From the NCBI GenBank assembly GCA_900541475.1, contig UQJV01000015.1, positions 1 to 40,724 of the forward strand: 40,724 nucleotides of DNA. Reading direction: 5' to 3'. The notes beneath the pieces were generated by a model. It had not been told where the DNA came from. It ran no database searches and saw only the letters and a program-made list of their open reading frames with translations. Numbering within the stretch: position 1 is the stretch's first letter; each line of letters begins with the position of its first letter. Below, piece after piece: positions 14,454 to 22,550 of this stretch. The stretch is from an uncultured Collinsella sp. (GTDB lineage Bacteria; Actinomycetota; Coriobacteriia; Coriobacteriales; Coriobacteriaceae). Made by a program: the position numbers and the translations under genes.

Positions 14454-15167
14454 CTAACCGCCCAGGTAGGCTTTACGCACGTTGTCGTCGTGCAGCAGCT
14501 CTTGGCCCGTGCCGGTCATGGTGATCTTGCCGGTCTCGAGCACGTAGCCGCGTGTGGCGATGGAAAGAGCCATCTGCGCATTTTGCTCGACCAGAAACAC
14601 CGTGGTGCCGGCCTTGTGCAGGTCCTCAACAATCTGGAAGATCTGTTCGATCAGAATCGGCGCCAGGCCCATGGAAGGCTCGTCGAGCATGAGCAGCTTG
14701 GGGTTACTCATAAGGGCACGGCCCATAACGAGCATCTGCTGCTCGCCGCCCGAAAGGGTGCCGGCGACCTGGCGACGGCGCTCCTTCAGGCGCGGGAACT
14801 GCTCATAGACGCGCTCCAGGCCCGGAGCCACCGTGGACTTGGGCTGTGTATAAGCGCCCATCTCCAGGTTCTCCTCGACCGTCATCTGCAAAAAGGCGCG
14901 ACGGCCCTCGGGGACCTGAGCCAGGCCCTTACCAACCAGCTTGTCGGCAGGCGTATGGGTAATGCCCTCGCCCATAAACTTGATGGAGCCGGTCTTGGAA
15001 CGCAGCAGGCCCGAGACGGTCTTAAGCGTCGTGGACTTACCGGCGCCGTTGGCACCGATCAGAGCCACGATCTCGCCCTCGTTGACGTTAAAGGAGATGT
15101 CCTTGATGGCGTGGATAGCGCCGTACCAGACGTTGATGTTGTAGACGGAAAGCATCGGCTCTGCCAT
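14454..15167 (-). CDS. livF: Branched-chain amino acid ABC transporter ATPase LivF
   Basis: LivF is one of the two ATPases that power high-affinity import of leucine, isoleucine and valine. The 237-residue protein shows Walker A GANGAGKST, signature LSGGEQQ, Walker B LLMLDEPSMGL and the switch His region VFLVEQN, and ends in AYLGG as LivF proteins do. It is the last gene of livKHMGF. Its ATG follows the livG stop directly. Other amides such as urea are carried by some members, so the exact substrate stays open. Confidence 0.95.
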   Translation of the reverse strand: MAEPMLSVYNINVWYGAIHAIKDISFNVNEGEIVALIGANGAGKSTTLKTVSGLLRSKTGSIKFMGEGITHTPADKLVGKGLAQVPEGRRAFLQMTVEENLEMGAYTQPKSTVAPGLERVYEQFPRLKERRRQVAGTLSGGEQQMLVMGRALMSNPKLLMLDEPSMGLAPILIEQIFQIVEDLHKAGTTVFLVEQNAQMALSIATRGYVLETGKITMTGTGQELLHDDNVRKAYLGG

Positions 15168-16028
15168 TTAGTTCTCCCCCTTATCCTGCTTGCCCAGATA
15201 CGCCTCGATAACGGCGTCGTTGTTCTGGATTTCCTCGGCCGTGCCCTTGGCGATGACCTTACCAAAGTTGAGCACACAGATGCCCTCGCAAATATTCATG
15301 ACGAGCGACATGTCGTGCTCGATAAGCATGATGGCAATGCCGAAGGTGTCGCGAATCTTAACGATGTTCTCCATGAGTTCCGCGGTCTCGGACGGGTTCA
15401 TGCCGGCGGCAGGCTCGTCGAGCAGCAGCAGTTTGGGGTTGGTGGCAAGCGCGCGGACGATCTCCAGACGACGCTGGGCGCCGTAAGGCAGCGAGCCAGC
15501 CTGCTCGTTTGCCAGATGCTCCATATCAAAGATAGACAGCAGCTCCATGGCACGCTCGTGGGCGGCCTTCTCGTGCTTCCAATACGTCGGCAGGCGCAGC
15601 ACGCCCTCAAAGCCGGAGTAACGCTCCTGGTTATGCAGGCCGACCTTAACGTTATCCTCCACCGTCATGGTGTTGAACAGACGAATGTTCTGGAACGTAC
15701 GGGCAATACCCATACGGTTGACCTGATAGACCGACTTACCCGAGGTGTCCTCGCCGTCGAGCAGGATGGTGCCGTGCGTGGGCTGGTACACCTTGGTGAG
15801 CAGGTTGAAGACCGTGGTCTTGCCGGCACCGTTGGGGCCGATCAGACCGGCGATCTCGGTCTTGCCGATAGTCAGGCTAAAGTCGTCGACTGCCTTAAGG
15901 CCGCCAAACTCAATGCCCAGGTGGATGCACTCGAGTGCCGGGCGCTCGCCCAGGTCACGATCGGGAACGATGGCGCCAGAAGGATACGGGACCATCTTGC
16001 CCTTGTTGAACTCAAATTTACTGGACAT
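15168..16028 (-). CDS. livG: Branched-chain amino acid ABC transporter ATPase LivG
   Basis: This is the second ATPase of the importer, 286 residues, with Walker A GPNGAGKTT, the LivG-type signature LPYGAQRRLEI, and Walker B LLLLDEPAAGMNP. LivG differs from LivF by its longer helical insert and the GMNP element, both visible. ATG 16028 was chosen because GGAGG lies 9 bases before it. The reading frame overlaps the end of livM by 11 bases, suggesting coupled translation of permease and ATPase. Confidence 0.95.
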   Translation of the reverse strand: MSSKFEFNKGKMVPYPSGAIVPDRDLGERPALECIHLGIEFGGLKAVDDFSLTIGKTEIAGLIGPNGAGKTTVFNLLTKVYQPTHGTILLDGEDTSGKSVYQVNRMGIARTFQNIRLFNTMTVEDNVKVGLHNQERYSGFEGVLRLPTYWKHEKAAHERAMELLSIFDMEHLANEQAGSLPYGAQRRLEIVRALATNPKLLLLDEPAAGMNPSETAELMENIVKIRDTFGIAIMLIEHDMSLVMNICEGICVLNFGKVIAKGTAEEIQNNDAVIEAYLGKQDKGEN

Positions 16029-17106
16029 CGGCTGCCACCTCCTTCTTGGAAGCAAAGCGGTCCTTGACGCGACCGAAGAACGCCTTGAGCTGCGGGTTAT
16101 TAGTAAAGACCATGACCAGGATCAGCACGATGGCGTAGATGAGCATGCGGTAGTCCGAGAACTGACGGAGCAGCTCGGGGAGCACCGTGAGCAGCGCCGC
16201 GGCGATAACGGAGCCGCGCATGTTGCCCAGGCCGCCCAGGACCACGAACACCAGGATGAGGATGGACGTGTTGAAGTCGAACTTGGTGGCGGAGAGCTGC
16301 GAGAAGTTACCGCCGAACAGGGCTCCGGCAGCACCGGCGAGGGCAGCGGAAACCACGAAGGCGATCATGCGGTACTCGGTGACGGAGATGCCTACGGACT
16401 CGGCTGCAATCTTGTTATCGCGCACGGCCATGATGGCACGGCCGGTACGGCTGCGAACCAGGTTGAGCACGATCACGAGTGCGACCATGACTAGGATGGC
16501 ACCGGCGAGGAAGGTCGAGTACGTCGACACGCCCGAGGCGCCCTGGGCACCCTTGATGATGGCGGTGCCGTCCTCGAGCAGGTGCAGGTCGTCGATCGTA
16601 GAGTTGCCCGTGATGTTAAAGATCACATGCAGGCCGCGCGAGTCGACGCCCACGATAAGGCAAGTGACGATCTCTTTGATGATCTCGCCAAAAGCCAGCG
16701 TCACGATGGCCAGATAGTCGCCGCTCAGGCGCAGGACCGGGATACCGATCAAGAAGCCCAAGACGGCAGCGGCGATAGCGCCGACCACGATGCTGATGAT
16801 AAGGCGCACCGGATCGGAGGGAACGGCACTCTCGAGGGCGACCGCGGTGACGATGCCCGTGTAGGCACCGACACTCATAAAGCCCGCATGGCCCAGCGAC
16901 AGGTCGCCCGCGATGCCGACGACAAGGTTGAGGGAAATGGCCATGACGATGTAGGCCGTAATAGGAACCAACTGACCGGCGATCATGCGCGGAATCATGT
17001 GGTTCGACTGCATAAAGAACACGATGGCGAAGGCCACGATGCACATGGCGTACGTAACAAAGTCGTGACGCGTCTGTTTATCTTTAAGAAACTTCATAGC
17101 GCTCAC
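16018..17106 (-). CDS. livM: Branched-chain amino acid ABC permease LivM
   Basis: This is an inner-membrane permease of about 360 residues with roughly ten hydrophobic spans. Family features include LNLVVGIAGDLSLGHAGFMSVGAYTG near the N-terminal third and GLGNMRGSVIAAALLTVLPELLR near the C-terminus, the EAA-like loop region. It pairs with LivH to form the channel. The start is either GTG 17106, immediately after the livH stop, or ATG 17097 with AGGTG 6 bases upstream; both give the same membrane protein. A hydrophilic C-terminal tail (KDRFASKKEVAADVQ) follows the last span. Confidence 0.93.
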   Translation of the reverse strand: MSAMKFLKDKQTRHDFVTYAMCIVAFAIVFFMQSNHMIPRMIAGQLVPITAYIVMAISLNLVVGIAGDLSLGHAGFMSVGAYTGIVTAVALESAVPSDPVRLIISIVVGAIAAAVLGFLIGIPVLRLSGDYLAIVTLAFGEIIKEIVTCLIVGVDSRGLHVIFNITGNSTIDDLHLLEDGTAIIKGAQGASGVSTYSTFLAGAILVMVALVIVLNLVRSRTGRAIMAVRDNKIAAESVGISVTEYRMIAFVVSAALAGAAGALFGGNFSQLSATKFDFNTSILILVFVVLGGLGNMRGSVIAAALLTVLPELLRQFSDYRMLIYAIVLILVMVFTNNPQLKAFFGRVKDRFASKKEVAADVQ

Positions 17107-17988
17107 CTACACCTTCTCGGGGACGTACTTGCCCAAGAGGCCGGCAGGCTTGACGAGCAGGACGATGATCAAAACACCAAAGACGATGGAGTTGGCAAGG
17201 CTCGTGGAAATGTAGGCCTGCGCCATCGCCTCGATGATGCCGATGAGAATGCCACCGACAAAGGCACCGGGGATGGAACCGATGCCACCGAAGACGGCGG
17301 CGTCGAAGGCTTTGATGCCAGGCATGGCGCCCGTCGTGGGCTGCAGCACCGGCGAGTAGGAGCACAAGAGCACGCCGGCGATGGCGGCAAGGGCGGAGCC
17401 GATGGCGAACGTCATCGAGATGGTGCGGTTGACGTTGATGCCCATGAGCTGAGCGGCGGCCTTGTCCTCGGACACGGCGCGCATGGCCTTGCCCATCTTG
17501 GTCTTACCTGTAAAGAACATCAGGCCGGCCATGATAACCAGGCAGGCGACGATGGTCACGAGCGAGACGGCGCTTACGTTGAACTTAGCCAAGAACTCCG
17601 GCACCTGGAAGGTGACGAGCGAAGTGAAGTTCTTGGGCGTGGCGCCCCACAGAAGCTGCGCGGCGTTCTGCAGGAAGTAAGACACGCCGATAGCCGTGAT
17701 CAGAACGGCCAGCGGGCCTGCCTGACGCAGCGGCTTATAGGCCAGACCCTCGATGAGAACACCGAGAACGGTACAGACCACACAAGAGAGAACTACAGAT
17801 GCCCAGCCCGGGAGGCCGAGATACGACGTGGCGCAGAACGAGACATAGGCACCGACCATGATGACATCGCCGTGAGCGAAGTTGAGCATCTTGGCGATAC
17901 CGTAGACCATGGTGTAGCCCAACGCGATGATGGCGTAGACGCTGCCCATGGACAGGCCGTTGACCAGGTATTGGATAAAGACCGTCAT
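17107..17988 (-). CDS. livH: Branched-chain amino acid ABC permease LivH
   Basis: This is a membrane permease of 293 residues with about eight spans. Typical LivH stretches are LVNGLSMGSVYAIIALGYTMVYGI at the N-terminus, MLNFAHGDVIMVGAY, and GGIGSIPGAFVGGILIGIIE near the C-terminus. The start is ATG 17988 with GGGGG 9 bases before it; the frame extends to 18081, but the added residues are not membrane-like. Upstream lie two hairpins that separate it from livK, which probably lowers permease expression relative to the binding protein. Confidence 0.95.
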   Translation of the reverse strand: MTVFIQYLVNGLSMGSVYAIIALGYTMVYGIAKMLNFAHGDVIMVGAYVSFCATSYLGLPGWASVVLSCVVCTVLGVLIEGLAYKPLRQAGPLAVLITAIGVSYFLQNAAQLLWGATPKNFTSLVTFQVPEFLAKFNVSAVSLVTIVACLVIMAGLMFFTGKTKMGKAMRAVSEDKAAAQLMGINVNRTISMTFAIGSALAAIAGVLLCSYSPVLQPTTGAMPGIKAFDAAVFGGIGSIPGAFVGGILIGIIEAMAQAYISTSLANSIVFGVLIIVLLVKPAGLLGKYVPEKV

Positions 17989-18034
17989 GTTCCACATCCC
18001 CCTTTCGAATAGGTTTCCAGTTAATGTATGAAAC

Positions 18035-18096
18035 AGGGACGTTACATCGTCCCTAGATACCAAGCAAGCAGGGAAGGCCAAAACCTCCCCTGCTTG
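18035..18096 (-). terminator. Two hairpins between livK and livH (attenuator-like)
   Basis: On the minus strand, in order after the livK stop, CAAGCAGGGGAGG pairs with CCTTCCCTGCTTG (18065-18096, one mismatch) and AGGGACG pairs with CGTCCCT (18035-18054), followed by GTTT. Neither has a strong T run, so partial termination or mRNA protection is more likely than full stop. This position is typical of liv operons that make excess binding protein. Confidence 0.55.
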
Positions 18097-18127
18097 GGAT
18101 CAAAACCGCTCTATGTAAGGCGGCCAA

Positions 18128-19315
18128 TTAGGCCTGTACGTACTTACCGTCGGTGATGACGTACGCCGTGGGCTCCTTCTGGACCTGGCCCTTATCGTTC
18201 CAGGTGAGTTTACCGGTCAGACCGTCAACAGTAATCTTGAGCATAGCCTTGGACAGCTTATCGGCGACCTCGGTCGGATCGGCGTCGACACCAAGACCGG
18301 CCTCCTTGACGGCCTCGGCCACCGCGTGCACGCCGTCGTAGGCGTCGGCGGCAAACTGGTCGGGGGTATCGCCGTACTTATCCTTGTAGGCGTTGACGAA
18401 GTCGGCGTTCTTCTCGTCGTCGGCGGAGAACGGGGTCATGAGCAGCAGACCCTCGGCAAGAGAGGTATCGAAGCCCTCAACGCCCAGGATGCCGTCCATG
18501 CCGTCGCAGCCCATCATCTTGACGTCATAGCCCATGTCCTTGGCGTTCTTGAGCAGGACGGACGCCGGCGTGTAGTAGATCGGCGCAAAGATCATGGTGG
18601 CGCCGGCCTGCTTGGCCTTGGTCAGCTGGTTGGTAAAGCTCGTGGCGGAGTCGTCCTTAAAGGTCTCCTCGTCAACAATCTCGAGCTTTGACTCAGCGGC
18701 CTGGGCCTTAAAGGAATCTGCGATGCCCGAAGAATAGGCGTCGCCGGAGTTATAGAACAGCACGAACTTCTCGTCCGCATACTTCTGCGCCAGGAACTTG
18801 GCAGCGTTGACACCCTGGTTGGGGTCGGTGAAGCAAACCTGGAAGACGCAATCCTTGCCGTCGGTGACGTCCTCGGAGGACGCGGACGGGGTGATCATGA
18901 ACGTCTTGGGGTCGTTACCGCACTCGGCGGCAACGGCAACCGACGCACCCGTGGTGGTCGGACCGACGAGGGCCTGCATGCCCCAGTCGAGCAGGGTGTT
19001 GAAGGCGTTAACCGCCTTCTCGCCATCGGCCTGGTCGTCCTCGGCTTTGCTGGCAAGCGGCAGCTCCTTGGTCGAGAAATCCTTGCAGCCAAGCTCGACA
19101 CCCTGGGTAACGGACTTGCCGTAGGACGCATTGGCGCCGGTCAGCGGGCCGATGGTGCCGATCTTAAACGAAGCGTCGCTCGAAGCGGAACCGCTGTCGC
19201 CGCCGTTGGAGGAGCAGCCAGCTAGAATGGACATCGCCCCCAGACCTGCTGCGCTCGCGATAACGCTCCTGCGATTCATAACAGGGTTCAATGACTTACC
19301 GGTGAGGCTCGACAT
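18128..19315 (-). CDS. livK: Branched-chain amino acid-binding lipoprotein
   Basis: This is the substrate-binding protein of the Liv importer, 395 residues. The leader has a twin arginine (MNRRSVIASAAG, Arg15-Arg16) and a lipobox LAGC with Cys34, so it is probably a lipid-anchored protein, possibly exported by Tat. The mature part is a periplasmic-binding type I fold: KIGTIGPLTGANASYGKSVTQGVELG, then VGPTTTGASVAVA, FVLFYNSGDAYSSGIADSFK and the C-terminal LTWNDKGQVQKEPTAYVI. GGAG lies 6 bases before the ATG. It is first in the operon. A broken paralog lies 270 bases upstream on the same strand (19585-19938). Confidence 0.95.
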   Translation of the reverse strand: MSSLTGKSLNPVMNRRSVIASAAGLGAMSILAGCSSNGGDSGSASSDASFKIGTIGPLTGANASYGKSVTQGVELGCKDFSTKELPLASKAEDDQADGEKAVNAFNTLLDWGMQALVGPTTTGASVAVAAECGNDPKTFMITPSASSEDVTDGKDCVFQVCFTDPNQGVNAAKFLAQKYADEKFVLFYNSGDAYSSGIADSFKAQAAESKLEIVDEETFKDDSATSFTNQLTKAKQAGATMIFAPIYYTPASVLLKNAKDMGYDVKMMGCDGMDGILGVEGFDTSLAEGLLLMTPFSADDEKNADFVNAYKDKYGDTPDQFAADAYDGVHAVAEAVKEAGLGVDADPTEVADKLSKAMLKITVDGLTGKLTWNDKGQVQKEPTAYVITDGKYVQA

Positions 19316-19584
19316 GCGGCTCTCCTCTCAAATCTCGTCGGGTTTCGGTTACCCGACAGGCCATCCTTCGCCGTGCTCGGCGTTCGCAAAATAGTAGATG
19401 CTTTAGTTGAGAAAAGTGTCGATTATTTCAACTTTTCTTTTGCTTTGTCCATTTATCCATATTTATGCGTATTTCTATCAGTTTATGCAGTTTAGACACT
19501 TTATTGTGCGAAAGTAATGTTTCCGTTCTGTTACAGGCATCCTTGCCCTGAATAAAACGGCCCCACCAGTCTCGTTATATGCAC
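19316..19584 (-). promoter_or_regulatory. AT-rich upstream region of livK
   Basis: This holds no gene. It is one of the most AT-rich stretches in the window (about 19390-19530), which suggests a regulated promoter. On the minus strand it holds repeated GCATAAA / GCATAAA / GGATAAA words and TTGAAA followed 17 bases later by the weak -10 AACTAA. The words GAAAAGT and ACTTTTC form an inverted repeat around 19410-19436. These are operator-like but match no regulator I can name. Confidence 0.4.
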
Positions 19585-19938
19585 TTAGGCGGCGATGTAC
19601 TTGCCGTCCTGAATCACATAGGCCGTAGCGGGCTTCTCGACCTGGCCCTCGTCGTTCCACGTCAGCTCGCCCGTCAGGCCCTCGACCTTGATCTTGCGCA
19701 TGGCCTTGGTCAGCTGGTTGGTAAAGCTCGTGGCAGAATCGTCCTTAAAGGTCTCGGTATCGACGATGTCGAGCTTGGACGCCTTGGCCTGCTCGGCAAA
19801 GGCGTCGGCAACGCCCGAGCTGCATGTATCGCCGGAGTTGTAGAACAGGGCGATCTTGGCGTCTGCATACTTCTCAGCCAAGAACTTCGCGGCGCTGGCG
19901 CCCATGGTGGGGTCGGTGAAGCAAACCTTATGGCGCAA
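19585..19938 (-). pseudogene. livK paralog relic with 5' and internal deletions
   Basis: The 117-residue reading frame aligns with LivK in two blocks. The first runs from VCFTDPTMGASAAKFLAEKYAD to FKDDSATSFTNQLTKA. It then jumps directly to the last 40 residues, MRKIKVEGLTGELTWNDEGQ and the C-terminal AYVIQDGKYIAA. The signal peptide, the first third and a middle block of roughly 150 residues found in livK are missing. The only start is TTG 19938 without a ribosome site. The internal join lies where livK has LTKA and LSKA, two short similar sequences that could have recombined. The remaining frame is intact, so the loss may be recent or the frame uncorrected by chance. A folded binding protein cannot result. 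Confidence 0.88.
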
Positions 19939-20122
19939 ACGTTGACAGTTTGTTACGGAGTTCCGTTTGTAGCGAGCATGTTTCCAATGTTTCCGCAGCG
20001 TTTCGGGGGCGCCGTTTTGTGCGACTCCTGTTGCCTGGCGAGCACGCGCCCTCGGTTCACGCTAGAATGCACTCAACCTTTAAGCGGTTAATCCATCTAT
20101 AAGATGCACGAAGGAGCTATCT

Positions 20123-21466
20123 ATGAGCGAACCCCTGCGCACCGTGAACGTCGGTCTGATCGGTCTGGGAACCGTCGGCGGCGGCGTGGCCCGTCTGATC
20201 AAGAGCCACCACGATGAGTACCTGGCAGCCTACGGCATCGACCTTAAGCTGACCCGTGCCTGCGCGCTTGCCTGGGAGCAGGCTGAGGCAGCCGGCATTG
20301 AGCGTGAGGCCTTTACGGGCGACTGGCACGATGTCGTCACCGACCCCGCCGTCGACATCGTCGTCGAGCTGATCGGTGGTGAGCATCCCGCAACCGAGAT
20401 CTTCACCACTGCCTTTGAGCACGGCAAGCACGTCGTCTCTGCCAACAAGGCCCTGCTGGGCCGTCACGTCGAGACGCTCGCCGAGAAGGCGCGCGCGTGC
20501 GGCGTGCAGATTAAGTGCGAGGCCAGCTGCGGCGGCGGCATCCCCATTGTGAGCACGCTCGAGCACGACCTGGTGGGCAACAAGATCCTGACCATCGCCG
20601 GCATTCTCAACGGCACCACCAACTATATCCTGTCGCGCATGGACGCCGAGGGCGCCGATTACGCCGACGTGCTCGCCGACGCACAGGCTAAGGGCTATGC
20701 CGAGGCCGACCCGTCCGCCGACGTCGACGGCTTCGATGCCGCCAGCAAGACGGCGATCCTCGCCTCCATCGGCTTTGGCACCCGCGTGACCACCGACGAC
20801 GTATATCAGCAGGGCATCCGCACCATCGGTGCCGAGGACATCACCCAGGCCCGCGAGCTCGGCTACACCATCAAGCTGCTGGGCATCGCCCGCAACACCG
20901 ACGCCGGCGTCGACGTTCGTGTGCACCCCACGCTGATCCCCGCCGACCACATGCTTGCCAAGGTCAACGGCGCCATGAACGCTGTCTACGTGGTAGGCGA
21001 CGCCGTGGGCGAGACCATGTTCTACGGTGCCGGTGCAGGCTCCTTCCCCACCGCAAGCGCCGTCGTGGGCGACATCCTGTCGCTCTCCGAGCAGATCAGC
21101 CGCGGCGTGGCTCCGCTGCCCGAGATTGAGCCCTATGGCCACAACCTCGCCTTTAAGCCCATGGACGAGCTCACGACCAAGTACTATGTACGCCTGAAGG
21201 TCGCCGACCGCGTGGGCGCCCTGTCCGAGACGGTCGACATCTTTGCCAAGCACAACATCTCGATCTCGCTCATCAACCAGGTCGAGGACGGCAAGTCGGG
21301 CGTCAGCGATGCCTGCTCGGTCATCTTCCTGACGCACCGCGCGCTCGAGAAGGACGTCCAGGCTGCCGCCGCCGAGCTTGCCAGCGTGGACTGCGTGGCC
21401 GAGGTCGCCAACGTCCTGCGCATCGAGGACGTTGAGGCTTGGACCGAAGGCGTCATGGCCAACTAA
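20123..21466 (+). CDS. hom: Homoserine dehydrogenase
   Basis: The enzyme reduces aspartate semialdehyde to homoserine with NAD(P)H, the branch point to threonine and methionine. The 447-residue protein has the Rossmann motif GLIGLGTVGGGV (11-22), VVELIGG, the lid region VVSANKALLGRH, the conserved ILNGTTNYILSRM and EADPSADVDGFDAASK, and a C-terminal ACT domain (about 354-430, YYVRLKVADRVGALSETVDIF), the usual site of threonine feedback inhibition. GAAGGAG lies 7 bases before the ATG. A possible -10 TAGAAT is at 20063-20068. A clean terminator at 21498 ends the transcript. Confidence 0.97.
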   Translation: MSEPLRTVNVGLIGLGTVGGGVARLIKSHHDEYLAAYGIDLKLTRACALAWEQAEAAGIEREAFTGDWHDVVTDPAVDIVVELIGGEHPATEIFTTAFEHGKHVVSANKALLGRHVETLAEKARACGVQIKCEASCGGGIPIVSTLEHDLVGNKILTIAGILNGTTNYILSRMDAEGADYADVLADAQAKGYAEADPSADVDGFDAASKTAILASIGFGTRVTTDDVYQQGIRTIGAEDITQARELGYTIKLLGIARNTDAGVDVRVHPTLIPADHMLAKVNGAMNAVYVVGDAVGETMFYGAGAGSFPTASAVVGDILSLSEQISRGVAPLPEIEPYGHNLAFKPMDELTTKYYVRLKVADRVGALSETVDIFAKHNISISLINQVEDGKSGVSDACSVIFLTHRALEKDVQAAAAELASVDCVAEVANVLRIEDVEAWTEGVMAN

Positions 21467-21497
21467 CCCAACGCTCGCCTAGCGATACGCGCTTTAG

Positions 21498-21532
21498 GGG
21501 CTCCCGTCCGATATGGGACGGGAGCCCTTTTG
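21498..21532 (+). terminator. hom terminator
   Basis: GGGCTCCCGTCC pairs perfectly with GGACGGGAGCCC around a short loop and is followed by TTTTGT. It starts about 30 bases after the hom stop. Confidence 0.9.
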
Positions 21533-21679
21533 TCTCCTGCCCTAGCACAACGGCAGAGCACATCTGCGCGAGCCGCTCATCGGTAACGCGAGCTACCGTT
21601 CACCGATATGCAAACGCGGCCGATTCCGGCTACCGCTACGCTGTGCTGCGAATGTCCGCCCGCGATGAGAGGAAGTACC

Positions 21680-22429
21680 ATGTTGCTCGAGGGCAAGAAA
21701 GCAATCATCACCGGAGGCACACGCGGTATCGGCTATGCCATCGCCTGCCGTTTTATCGAGGAGGGCGCCGCCGTCACCGTCTTTGGCTCGCGTCAGGAGA
21801 CCGCCGATGCGGCCGTTGAGAAGCTGGCAGCCGCCTATCCCGACGCCAAGGTCTGGGGCCGCTCCTGCGACCTCACCTCGCTCGAAGCCATGACCGAGGC
21901 CTTTACCCAGGCTGCCGCCGACATGGGCGGCTTGGACACAGTCGTCAACAATGCCGGTATCTCCCAGCGCTCGCCTCTCTTGGACTACACGGCCGAGGAG
22001 TTCGCAAAGGTCATGGACCTCAACGTCGTCGCCGTCTTTAACGGCCACCAGGCGGCCGCCAAGATTATGACCGAGGCCGGCCACGGCGGCACCATCACCA
22101 CCACGAGCTCGATGGTCGCCAAGTACGGTCAGCCCTCTGGCGTCGGCTACCCCACGTCCAAGTTTGCCGTCAACGGCATGGTCCAGTCGCTCTCTCGCGA
22201 GCTCGCCCCCATGGGCATTCGCGTCAACGCCGTCGCCCCAGGCGTAACCAAGACCGACATGGTCGCCAACCTGCCCGAAGAGGTCATCAAGCCCATCATC
22301 GCCACCATCCCACTCGGCCGCATGGGCGAGCCCGAGGACGTCGCCAACGCCTTCGTTTTCCTAGCGAGCGACATGTCATCCTATGTCACGGGCGCCGTGC
22401 TCCCCGTCGACGGAGCCGCCCGCTCCTAA
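21680..22429 (+). CDS. Short-chain dehydrogenase/reductase (FabG-like)
   Basis: This is a classical SDR of 249 residues using NAD(P)H. Visible motifs are TGGTRGIG (11-18), NNAG (90-93), the catalytic Ser at 143-144, Tyr157 and Lys161 (YPTSK), and the C-terminal PVDGA. It is most like 3-oxoacyl-ACP reductases and related alcohol or sugar dehydrogenases. Gut Collinsella have hydroxysteroid dehydrogenases in this family, but nothing in the sequence shows steroid specificity. The start is ATG 21680, where AGAGG precedes it by 7 bases and the nucleotide fold begins at once; the frame is open from 21608 without support. It stands alone between terminators, 210 bases after hom. Confidence 0.88.
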   Translation: MLLEGKKAIITGGTRGIGYAIACRFIEEGAAVTVFGSRQETADAAVEKLAAAYPDAKVWGRSCDLTSLEAMTEAFTQAAADMGGLDTVVNNAGISQRSPLLDYTAEEFAKVMDLNVVAVFNGHQAAAKIMTEAGHGGTITTTSSMVAKYGQPSGVGYPTSKFAVNGMVQSLSRELAPMGIRVNAVAPGVTKTDMVANLPEEVIKPIIATIPLGRMGEPEDVANAFVFLASDMSSYVTGAVLPVDGAARS

Positions 22430-22475
22430 AGGTCGCAAGCCACGACTTCGAACCTCAACGAGGCCCAACGCAAAA

Positions 22476-22520
22476 GGCGCGCTGTCTGCATCAACCGCAG
22501 ACAGCGCGCCTTCTATTATT
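22476..22520. terminator. Bidirectional terminator between SDR and antiporter genes
   Basis: A perfect 14-bp stem GGCGCGCTGTCTGC / GCAGACAGCGCGCC has a 7-base loop. On the plus strand TTCTATTATTT follows; on the minus strand CTTTTG follows. It lies between convergent genes and can serve both. Confidence 0.88.
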
Positions 22521-22550
22521 TGGACGGAACCCGTATCCCGACATTCCTTG

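Noticed and set aside
14490..16067. 525-codon plus-strand frame
   Set aside because: It is antisense to livF and livG, whose motifs are complete. High GC in third positions leaves long antisense frames open.
16582..18012. 476-codon plus-strand frame
   Set aside because: It is antisense to livM and livH; its D/H/G-rich peptide is typical of antisense to membrane genes.
20117..21337. 406-codon minus-strand frame
   Set aside because: It is antisense to hom, which has all motifs of homoserine dehydrogenase and a proper ribosome site.
21680..22429. Idea that the SDR is a bile acid hydroxysteroid dehydrogenase
   Set aside because: The motifs are those of generic classical SDRs; the sequence does not resemble the Collinsella 7-beta enzyme as I remember it, and the context gives no bile acid genes.
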